Assembly (NCBI GenBank): GCA_029964075.1
Contig: CM057144.1
Coordinates: forward strand, 5,851,281-5,915,280
Reading direction: 5' to 3'
DNA: 64,000 nt
From: Patiria pectinifera
Lineage: Eukaryota > Echinodermata > Asteroidea > Valvatida > Asterinidae
Position numbers and translations under genes: made by a program. Within the stretch, counting starts at the first letter, position 1, and every line of letters starts with the position of its first letter. The notes below the pieces were generated by a model. It saw only the letters and a list, made by a program, of their open reading frames with translations, was not told where the DNA came from and did not search any database. Of the stretch, positions 50,701 through 62,700 are shown in pieces.

Positions 50701-53700
50701 CTCGGACATCAAAAATTGACAAGGACTCGGACTCGGACTCGAGTCCTTTGCTCAAGGACTCGGACTCGGACTCGGACTCGGATGAGGAGGACTCGACTAC
50801 AACACTGGCAGGAATACCTCAGCCTGTGAAGCAAAACTACGACCTGACCCCCAATACACAATGCAATACAGAATCTAGTATTAGCCAAAGAAGTAGACAA
50901 TGTGACCACTTTGTTTTTCCTTGTTGATGTTTGTACTTCTGACCTGTTTGTTTCAATCCAGATTATGTGATCCAGCGCCGTGGGAAACGTACAGGACTAC
51001 TCTCACACGTTTAGCTCTTTAGGGCGCACAAAACATTGTCTACTTCGTATTTTGTAGGCAGAAGGGCTATATTCAGGCGCGGATCCGGGTGGGGGGTCAA
51101 ACAAGGTGTCAGTTTGTGGCGCGTCAGCGACGAAATAAACCAGCCTATGTGTGCTAGAACACCTGCTTTTTGCAGGCTGTTTTTCTTTCCTAATTGTTAT
51201 ACAGACATTACTTTATGGACTTGCGTGAACGCTTTGTGAACATGTTTGAGAGACCAGTGGATCAAGACACATCCAGTGCATCCCTGTGGTGTCCCTATCA
51301 GTCTGTCTATTTAACTATTGAGCAGGTATAATTGTGCAAGAATCCTTAAATGAATGGACTGCTGAATAATTGAAGACTGAACTCCAAACTTGACTTGTGT
51401 ATTGCAGGTCTACCCCAGGGTGGTTCACTCATCCTAGGCCTGCTGGATGTCAACAGAACCAACCAGGAATTCACATCGGACGCTCCCCTCGAGTATACAC
51501 CCTACATCACTAATCCCCTGAACACCATCCAGTACACATCCAGACTGCTTAGGCACAGGTTGGTCTGACTGCCATTTGAAGAGTTTCATTCAAAAACACA
51601 ATGAACCTCATTTTGGTGCCTTTTAGAATCCTGCCCTACCTGATTCCCCAAAGTCAGTTTTGATGGGTGTTTCAAGAATAAAATAACGTACTTGCATGAA
51701 AAACAATACATTGTGTATTTTCTAAATGTTTTCATAACTGTAAATTTGCTTCTTTTTTTTCAAATGGAGATATCACATTTTGGAATTAAACTCATTTAAA
51801 AATAATTATTATGCATGAACAGTATGGTACTTGTTTACTGATTTTGTGGAATCAGTACATTCAGGAATAGTATGGTACTGTGTAACTACTTGCTAAGAGC
51901 CATAAGCAGAGGCTACAGTGCATGCTTGCACATATGATTCAAACATGCTTATAACAGCCAGCTCAAATTTGGGTGTTAAGTGAACTTGATGTCAAGCCAA
52001 ATTGCAGTGAAATGAAATGTGTTCAATTTTTGAAGGATTTGCATTACAAAAACCTTGCTTTGACATCTCCGCACGAAATCACATTCATTTTTGCTTAAAA
52101 TCAAACCAGCCATTTTAGTGTGGATTCCGGAGGAATACACGCAATTACATGGATGTGGATCATCCCGTTTCATCTTTGTAGAGGTTCTCCGCACACAATT
52201 GGAATGGCATTCAAGTATCCAATATCTCTCTGAACTGTTGAGGGTACTTGGTTACTGATTTTGTGGAATCAGTATATTCAAATTAATATTTTGGGGATGC
52301 ACTAACATAAATGTCAACTGCTTCAAACTGCTCCGAAGCGTGTGTACGTGTATTTCCTGAAGGACGGCTGGCTGTCATTGTCTCGACGACTGTAAGGCAG
52401 AACTGGTGGTATCTCCGCAAATGCGAAAGTAGAAATGTTACTGACGGACGGACTATGACGACGAGTTAAATATAACTTCTCGAAAACTGTACGAATTTAT
52501 GAAGAACAACGACGACGAAAGGGCAAACTCTGAATTCCCGAAAAATGTGAGTTATAATAGGGACGTCTAGCTTCTGTACGTGTCCTGTAACCAAAAAAAG
52601 GTCTATGGTAGAACAAGCAATATGTACAGGTACCAGCGATTCGCGAAAGTGTGACAGTGATTGGCCCTGTCGCGACACGTGACAAATGTTTACAGGTCAA
52701 AGTTCACATGGGGGTAGTCACCACAATAATGTTGAAATGTTCTGCATTCTAGTTTGAACAAATTTGTCAAACTGCTTGGGCAAAGAAAATTGACTATTGA
52801 TCTGAGACAAAAACACATTGAAATTGAAACAAAGAACAATATTGTGAATTTATGTGAGGTGTAGTCTACATGGATCGAAAAGAAAAGGAAACACAGAAAG
52901 TAAAAGGCAACGAGATCGTCACATCATGAACATGATGAAGCATTTCAACATTAGAAAAAATGCGCATGATTGATTTTCCTTGAAATCGGTTGAGTTTGTT
53001 TTCCACATGTCTTTATTTGAACACGAATAGTTTTAAATCCCTTTTAAAAATCAAACCAATACTTACCAGGGATAAAGTGAAGATTCCAAGCTTTAAAATT
53101 CTATAAAAATAATAGGGATACGTGTTTTTGCAGCAATACTATAGAGCCTCACAAAAAATTGATGCGGGCATTTTGGGACGCTCTATAGTTCTGCAGTTTC
53201 CTGAAGACAGACAAAGCACACTGTTTCACTTGTTTGATTATAAACCAGTTCTTTTTATTACCACACAGACTCCCAACAGAGATTTGCGCACATTGCATTG
53301 TTGCAAATAAATGACTTACTGTTTTTCTGCTGCATTCTATAGGGTACGCTTTGTCTATGAACCAACATTCTACATCACCAGTCTTGGGCAGACAGAGCTG
53401 CGTGGACCATTGGTCATCAGTCTCACTCTCAGCTCATTGGGCAACTGGACAGACACAAAGGCTAGACTGATCTACTGGGATGTTGGTAAGAAACTGCTGT
53501 ATACAAGAATACAACAAATAAGTGATTCCTTTTGGGGTATCATGTCTACAAAATTGGAAAATAACTTTCATTTTGAAATACATTTTTAATACAAATAAAA
53601 CAATGGTTCCACCACTAAAACAGGCTATTCTTGAGTGAACATGATGTGCACATATCAAGTAAAAGTTTATCCAAAGCATTCCAAATTTGTTTCCTTTGGA

Positions 53701-56700
53701 GAGCAGTGTGGATTCTCAATTTGATCAGCCTGTGCTCTTCTTGAAATGTCCCAACTTTTCTACTTACCTCCGTTAAGGGTGCAAATGTGTGAACAAAAAC
53801 ATGTCACAGCTGTAATACTTTTTGCGTAGTTAATGCTGAATGGCATAGCTGTAATATTTTGTTTGTGTAGATAACGCTGAATGGCGAGATGCAGCCAAGA
53901 CATGCAGTGAAGTGGATAAGATAACTTACACTGACGATGGAGCACAGGTCAACATTGAGGTAATTCCTTTAACCAATTCATGCCGGGATTATTTTGACAA
54001 GAATGAAACGAAGCGCGGGATTACTTTTCATTCGACCTCAAGCCAGGCGGGTTGAAGCCATCACCCTAAGGCAGACCTGCCAATTAGAACGATTCTGCCG
54101 TATTTTGTACGGGAATTTGTTAAAAATACGACTGTACGTTTTTCCCCCATAAAATACGGGTTATGACCAATTTGAAACGCCTGAAAAAATCCTAGTTCAA
54201 AGCGGTTGTGAGTGTAGATTTCTGCCGGATAAAATGGCTGAAACAACGTAAATTGCAAGCAGCCAAGCAACGATGTGCTGCATGCAAAAACTGAATCTGG
54301 TTTCGCGATTCCCAGTGTTCGATGTACATTATGTACAAAGTATCACAAACTAGAACCAGTCCATTCCCGGAGTGCCGATACTTCAAGCAGCGGCACCCCG
54401 CCGCAAAAATAAACACGGTCTGTATTCGTACACACATACAATGTACCAGTAGGAGTACGTACGGCAAATCTTACGTGCAGTGAACAGCCTTTTTTTGTCT
54501 CAGTGAACGCACAATACACAGAATACACTTTGACGTTCTTGTACGATAGTCACTATGTGCGTGCACGTGGTGTTCCGTTATGTCAAACATTTTTGAATAG
54601 TAAAGTTTGATACTACGTTCTGAAATGAATTCAAAAATCAGAAAAATCAACAGTAAAAGCAGGCAGCCCAAACCGAACCAGGTAAATCAGCCAGCAAATG
54701 CAAGAATTTTTTTTTTTTTCGGGCAGGCCAAGTTTAAAATAAAACTCTGTTAGATCGCTGTGTATTTTTTTAAACATTCAGTGCGTACACGTGAATTATG
54801 ATTCAAGAATCAAACTGGCACTTGGCGGTGACGTGATAAAACATGAATAAGTTTAGATTATACTTGGAAGTCATATGAATGTTTCACCTGCGTTATAGGT
54901 TTATTTATTTCAAACATGAGGAAGTCTAGTCTTTAGTTTATGTTTAAGTAGACTTGCATTGAATAGTTTTTAAAGCAGTTTGTTTATGAATAAGGTATAT
55001 GATCAATATCCTTATTCATGCAAATTGATTGAGTATACCACTCGCAGGGAGACCTCTGGTAAATTTTTTTTATAACTTTAATTAAGATTATTAAAAATTG
55101 CAGCCACATTTATTTGTTCGTATACTTGTAGCCCGTCTATGCATATTTTTGAAAAGTACAGTTTTTAAAGAAAAATACAACTTTTGGAGATTCAGAATAC
55201 AGTTTTTCGATCCCAAAGGTTGGCAGGTCTGCTCAGGCAGTACACTCATATTTCCAGCCTCGCTTGCTGCCAGCGGGTCGCTGACAAATATTTCCGACCT
55301 CACTCCCTGCATGTTTATCTGTCATCCGTTCCAAATATCACACAACTTTTGCATGTATACACGACCTCTGGCACAAACCGGTTAAAGGCACATAGAATCA
55401 TTCGTGTTTATCCCAAAAGTAACCTACCGGAATATTATTTTTTTTAAAGTTCACTTGGATTAAAGATCGTGCTGGTACTACAAACACCCTGTGAAATTAT
55501 TCCGTGTGGCTTGATGTCATTTAGCAGAAATCTAATGTAGGTGATTTTCAAAGACCAGTCAATTGACAGATTTTTAGAAGAGTGCTATGGACAAAATCGT
55601 GTTCTGTGATCAATAGGTGGTGCACAGTTTATTACCATTTCCTCAAAAACTCATATTTCCACTCAGCTGAAACTTCAACAGGTTCATTTCTGAACATTTT
55701 TTCCTTGGATTTTGAGAGGTGTTATTATCGGAACAAATGCAAGAAGTGTAAACGATCCAGTATGTTTTGTTTGTGTTTATGATGTAGCAGATGTAGAAAC
55801 ACCAAATAAGATAATCTGTTCATGGTTCCACCAGACCATAAATTCATTTACTATTTGGACTTTTTATGTGACAAAGCAATGTGTGTTCTTCTCAGGTTTG
55901 TTCTACGAGGTCTCCATCAGTCTCATCACCCTCAGAGGCGACACGCAAGCGACGCCAGGGATCAGACCCACCCTTCTTCAGCCGTGAGACCCATTTTGCA
56001 CTGGCTCAGGTCACTACTGCCATCCCCAATAACCCGCCGGAAATCTCAGATCTGCCTGAATACTTCTACATGAATGAGGATCAAGGTTTGTCTATATGCG
56101 TAGCCTTCATTAGGTAGAGTAGAATAGTAGATAATTTGCAGCTATCCAAAAAGTAACCGACAAAATCATTGTTGAAAAGAGTACTTGTTTTACAGATAGT
56201 AATTAATGGCAATAAACTCCCTGTGAAATTATTCTTTCTGGCATGCTGTCATTTTGAAGAAAACAATAGTTTCCAAGATGTGTCAAGTGAGGCATCTTTG
56301 GAAACGTCCGTTACAAGTTGGTTTGTAATTCGGTAAGTCTGTAAACGGGTGCGTGCAAGTGTTGACACGACGCAAACGCGCCCGCGGTCGTTATTATTCG
56401 TCAGTTTTGTGCGTCACATTGCGTAGCTGCAAATGGGTGAATGAGATTGTGTCCTAGATGCCGATTTCGGGCGCAATTCAAAACGTGACTTGGCAGCTTC
56501 TTGCAATATACAGCATTATATACATATCACTGAGCTAAAACTTCATCAGGCTATTAGCACCGATAGATTTGGACCCTTTTATTGCTTCAACCCCCAAAAA
56601 AATGAACAAATGGCGAATGATCTACCCGATCTTTAAATAATAATACATTTATTGCTGGTTAATTATATGCGTGAACACTCCTTTATTTGAAGTGAACTTT

Positions 56701-59700
56701 AGCCTCATTGCCAGTACTACATTACAATTGGGATCCATATACCTTTTTGTTCTACAGGTACTTTGGTCTACACACTTCTAGTAAGCGACCCCGAGGATGA
56801 CATCCTTGCTTTTGAGGTTGACCAGATTGGAGACCTGAGAGGAGAAGCAAATATCACTGAGGATGGAGTACTGAGCTTCACACCATGTCTGGATTGTCAG
56901 GGCACCGCCACCCTGCAAATCACTGGTGAGACTTCAGTTAATGTTCGATAGCAGACTACTGCTCACTGGGTGTGAGTGGTGAAGTTTTTAAGGGTGTTGT
57001 AAGACCAATTTGATGGGGGGGATGGTGACAACAAGTGTGTCGACAGACCATACTATTCGACAAAAGATGGCACAGTGGCAAAAATGATTAATGGGGGGTG
57101 TGACGACCCAAGACACCCCAGCTAGCGACGCCTGTTGAAATTCTCCTATGGGAACCTAATGTCTCTAATGATTCGTATTACAGAACCACTCTTAATGAAG
57201 GTTCCCTCGTAGTGTGTGTTCAGGTTTGTTTGTTCCATGTCAGTGTTTCAGTGTTTGAACTTGGTGCAATTTTATGTCATTTGCCCACACCGGGATGCAC
57301 TTTCTTACAGAATTGGACATAGGCTCTACTTTAATTGGGTGCATATAGTTCCCGTCAGTTCTGTTAGTACCCACCATTTGTCCCTTTTCTCTTAGAGTTG
57401 TCTTTGTCAACTATATGTAAAATCTTATACTGTGACAGACAACAGCAAAATCAGTGACACAGTATCAAAACAAACGATGTTTAAATTGTCAAAGCTGACT
57501 CTTACACAGCTCGGAACTACTTCAGTTTTAGGTAAGACTTGAAGCTTTGCAAGGCGGAACGTCTAAAGATGTAAGGTAACTTTCGGTAGCACCATGAAGT
57601 GGTTCCGAAAAGATCCTGTTTCTTAAAACGACAGTTTTGTCCAGCTGCAGGAGACTGCCGGACTGCTGGGAGGATGCTGGGCTGAGGAAGGATCCTCAAT
57701 CTTATCCGTTTAGTCAACTTATTTTTATTTGCTTCTCATTCTTTCTGTCAGTGAGAGAAGTTCAAACCTTTGCTGAGATAGCGCCCCTGTCTACCACTGT
57801 CAACATTTCTATTGAGGTCAAGCCTGTCAATGATAACCCGACCTTGTTCAGTGCACAGGATGGGAGCATTGTTGGAAATGGGCGGAATGCACTGGTAAGT
57901 CAATCAACAATTACTATATCATAAGCATATACAAAATCATATAACCATAAATATATCCATATCCATAACCATCAGCAGAATCATGACCACGCCCTCAACC
58001 ATCTGTGGTATAAACATCATGTAAAATAGCAGTCAACGTTGGTAAAAGTTTGTTCGTTTGGGTTTGAGTGAGAAGCAAGCTACAAGGTAAGATACAAAAA
58101 TCAGTGATGAAAAAAACTTGGGAGATTCTCATCATGGAACTGATTACAAGAAAAAAAATGTTTACATTTTGGAAGAGGGTATGTGTACTCTCAGTGTCCC
58201 CAAGAGTTGTGTTAACCCTTGTGAATGGATGCAGTTCTTTTATCAGATGGTATTTACAAAGATTTTGCTTTGTCTTTGCGGCAGCTCATAGTTGAGCAGA
58301 ACACTGGGTCCAACGTCGCCTACAAGGATCTGACGCTTGTGCTTGGAGCCTATGACCCTGACATCAACGATAACCTGACCATTATAACTCAGCCTCCATC
58401 ATATGGAACCCTGGAAGAAACATACCAGTCGGAAGAAGTACCCTCAACCCAGAACTGCAGTGAGCCCTCTGGAGACAGCGAAGAGCCAATCATCCCTTGT
58501 GGACTTGAGGTACCACATGACGGGGTAAGTACAGACAAATTATAGACTTCAGAGTTTATTTATGTCTTCCTTATGGAGCCAAGAACCCTTGAAAGTAACC
58601 CACTAGCCCCTCACATTTCACTGTGATGTTTATCTCCTTCTAGGAGGACATGAGTTGGACAACATCCATGTACACCTATGCTCCAAACCCTAACTACCAC
58701 GGCAGGGATAGTTTCCTTGTCTTGGCGGAGGACCTGTCTGGAGCCATGTCTCAGATACTAGAGGTACAGATTGCCGTGCTGACTAACCCTTGCATCCACG
58801 AAGGCATCTGCAGAGGTGGGTATAATTGCTTTCTAAATCAATGCTAGTTTGACACCAGTGTAAACGACAAGGGCTTGAAAGGATTGTTATGAAACAAATA
58901 CTAGCATTATTCAAGGGAAAAAAATACAAGCAGTAGACTATTCACCGAGTTAAAAGTAAGGAAACCCATAACCTCACTACCACATCTCCTTTGTGTTTAT
59001 TGAGAAGATGTTAAGCTTTAATGGCACAAAATAATGAACGTGTTTGTCGATTCTCTTTCCATCTGATCTGGAGCACTGAACTCATGGTCTGCGGGGAATT
59101 CTGCAGGTTGTGGGTTCGAGTCCTGCCTGGGGTTGTGGTACGTGTGTCCTTGGGCGAGGCACGTTGTCATTCATTGCGTCTCCCAAACCAGGAGTGAATG
59201 AGCAGAGATGGATATTGTGATTGCTTTTAGCTTTTTTGCCCCGAAACGGCTGCATCGAGCTGTATACTCCCAGGGAGCTGAGATTGTATTTTGAATGTTT
59301 CATTGGCCCAATGAGCAAGGGTAATAATGATATAGCAGATTACAGTGCAAATAATGGTGGATACATATGTTTATAAATTCACCATTATTATTATTACTTT
59401 TTTACAGGTCCTACTGAAGACCCTAATTGTACCTCCCCAGCAAGAAGCAGCAGCTTTGAGTCCTACTTCTGTGCCTGTCAGCCCGGCTGGGTGGGCGACA
59501 TCTGCCAGACTGATTACGATGAGTGTCAGTCCACACCGTGTGAATACCCATACGTCTGCTATGATCACCTCGATGGATTTGCGTGTGCGTGTCCGTTGAC
59601 TGATCCGGTGTGCGACGACCTGCATTGGGCGTCAGTATTCAATACCGTCTGTTTGTTTCTGAACCTGCATTATATGTTTCAGATAATTAACCATAGACAA

Positions 59701-62700
59701 TAAGCCAAACAGACATATATTGACCACTTTTTTTTCAAAGGGCCCATGCAATAAAAAGTATTTTAATGCAATCCTTGAAAAATACACCAAATTTTGAGTC
59801 CCATTTCTAACGTTATTTTTAGTATTCGTTTTGCTATTTTCAAGGGTATTTTGGAGCCTTTTTTGTTTTTATGCTAATGCAAATTTCTATATTCATGAGC
59901 AGAATTGTGATGTCATTTCAGGCAGAAACCTCATATTACAGCTATTACAGCACCAAAAGTTGCCGGAATGTTTTGGTATGTTGCTGTCTTATATTTGTTT
60001 TCTGCGTTGATTTGTTGTTGTGTCAGTAACTTCACGGCAGTAATCTAGTGAGCAAAATTTTCTAACAAATGGTTTCAAGGGCAAATTTTTAGGTTCACAA
60101 TTTCAACAGAAAACCCCTAAACTGAACCATGTCTTTTTGAAAATGACATCACACCTACTGCTCCCTCAGTTGTTTTATAAACTTAAAACAGAAGATAGAA
60201 GATAGTAGAACAGTAGATGGTTGTATCAAATGTGTCCCTAAGAAACATTCATCTTATGGACCCTTTAACTTCTGTAGAGCTAAGGTAGCCCTTGGTGTGG
60301 TGTGCAGTCTTCTCATCCTGTTCATCATTGCTGCTGTGGTCTTCATTGTGTACAAGAGGCATCACGCCAAAAAGTAAGCAAAAGTAACTGATTATGTAAA
60401 TATTTATTTTAATGTTAGTGATTATGCTCCTCGGAGGAGTGGAGAAAAAGATTTAACAACTTCTAAACAGTTAGTTTATGAAATTAATGTAACCCATTTG
60501 CACCTGTGCTACATTGTATAACATTGTGTTTACTCACTGAAGCATCAATAAAACCATAGAGTGCTCATAGGCACTACAGTGAGTAATAGGTAGGGCAGTC
60601 TCGGGTGCTCGGTGACTATTGGTTAATGCATTTTAAATTTCACAGTGTGGGTTATACTGGGTGAGTAAAAATGTAGGGACTATTGTTTTAGTGAAGATCT
60701 GCATGTAGCACTTTCAAAATCATGTTAATCTTAACATGTAGAATGTATGTGAACATAAACATAAAACATAGGCTCTTTAATAATCCTTAGATATTAGTTC
60801 TTCATAGGCTGATAAAGCAAAAGGGTAACCCTAGATTGAGTAGATGAATTCATCTAGAGTATTAACAATCTGACTAACAGATGGAATGAAATGTCTGAGC
60901 CTGATGATGGCAGCGCCTCCAACCTTGCTGTTGATGCTTCCATATTTGCTGTCAGCCCTGGTGAGTTCAAAGATGGCGGCAGTGATGAGAACCAGCCTAG
61001 TACCAGCAGTAGAGCAAGCTCATCATCCCAAGAGAGGCCCATGTCAGCAGGTTCTGGATGCTCTGCAAGTTCTGATGGCTCTTCCAAGAAGTCCAGCAAG
61101 AAGGCAACCAAAAGGCCTTGGTCTGGCCTTAGGCGTTCCAACGCTGTTGGAGATGCTTCTCTCGTAGCTGGAGCAGCTTCCATTGTAGATTGCGAAAGTC
61201 CTGCTTGGACTTCTACTGATGTTCATGGTTCATCTGAGAGCCCTACCTTGGCCGATAAGTGGGCAGATCCAACCTTGCCTGCTCAGAGCTGGGGAAGTCT
61301 CCAGGATGATGCCGATCCTGCTTGCAAGGGTGGAGCATCCCAAGAAGCAGCCAAATGGGACGAACCGAGTCAGAAGGATGTTGAAGCTGGTGAAGAGGAG
61401 GAGATGCTGGATTTTCAGACGTCTCCATTCTCCTGCAACGAGGATGTCAGCCAAAAGAAACGGGTAGGTACCTTTTACTTGGCAAGCAAAGTAAAAGTAA
61501 AGAAGTTTTTAAGTAAAAGAAAAAATGCCCTGGTTTGTTTTATCTTGGGATAGGGATAAGAAGATCCCTCTCATAGACAGCTATCTTCAAAAATTACAAC
61601 TGCGTGTTCAACGCCATCAGGTGCATGTTTGCGCAGTGTCTAAAATGTTCTAAACACGCGCGCATGTTGCTTGAAATTTCACGTCATGATATTAATTTGA
61701 TGCCCAAAATTTGAAAAGTAGGAAGTGACGTCACTTGAGAGAGACCTATTTAATTTTTCTAAAATCACCAAATGACTATAAGGCCAAAAAAAAAAGTCTC
61801 CGGTTTCTGGTATGCGCGCGCGTCGTCGTAGCCATGCACATCGGCAAAATGAAAAAGGTTTTTTTTTCAATAAAAGATGATGTCTCAAAACCGCCAAACT
61901 CACTGGTTTGACAGGAATCCTGCTGCTGCACAGTTTTAACGTGTTTTTAGATGGGGTTATGATCGAGAATAAGCTTTATGTGGCCTCTCTGGACTCCCAT
62001 TATATTTGCACTAAGTTTAGTCGGGCACCATTTGCAGTCATCAGCCGACATTTGAAGCAAAAAAAAAAAAAAACAGGTAAAAAAAAAAAGCCGCGTCGCC
62101 ACACCACTTTTGGGGCAACCTCCATACCAGAAACCGGAGACTTTTATGGGGGCCTAAGCAATGTCATGATTGAGCTTAGCAATCGTTATCTGAAACTCAT
62201 TGATCATTGAAACCAATTGATCACAAGGAAAGATGACCTAGATACTTGCAATTTCCACGTATTATTACCAGCACTTTTGTATCTGAGATGTCCAAACCTA
62301 TGGAAGAGTCAAATGTTCATATAAAATTTTCTGTTCAAAGCACTAATATTGGAATCCATACAATAATAATAACATTGTAACATTTGCTGAATAAGCCTAT
62401 TAACCAAAACTCCCCAGCATGCTTTACTAGGAACTACCCATCCTGGCAAATCCCAACACCATATGGGAAACTGCACTCACATATTTCTGACTTTGATTCT
62501 GGAGGTTTGCCAACCCAATGTAAAAGACTGTCAGGTTAGGGGTACTGTACCCATCCTGACAGATTCCAACAAAACATGCTGTTGGGGTTTGATGGGTTGA
62601 GCTCTGTTAGGGTTCTTAATAAAATTACCAAAGCTACATTACTGCTTCAACTGGTGTGCATCAGATCTATTGTGTTAAATTATTTTTGCAAATAATGTTT

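Larger units (their letters stand above)
45540..50990 (-). mobile_element. RTE-like LINE, broken, with two nested DNA elements
   Basis: On the minus strand, pieces appear in the order expected for a LINE: 5' sequence (about 50.99-49.1 kb); an endonuclease-like part (48654-49049, DIVVLLETRWLETCSI and FFLNGKAETEAQEHDV); a linker (48039-48302, GRGKDWFTDDLLLLMEEKRE); reverse transcriptase parts (46963-47205; near 46400, LLFVDN where FADD is usual); and the C-terminal part KIAVYNACVLSTLLY and RLRWFGHVCRM (45689-46089). Stops and frame changes throughout show it is dead. A Harbinger-type element (47350-48035) and a hAT element (49927-50807) lie inside. It fills intron 40, antisense to the host gene. 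Exact ends are uncertain. Confidence 0.8.
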
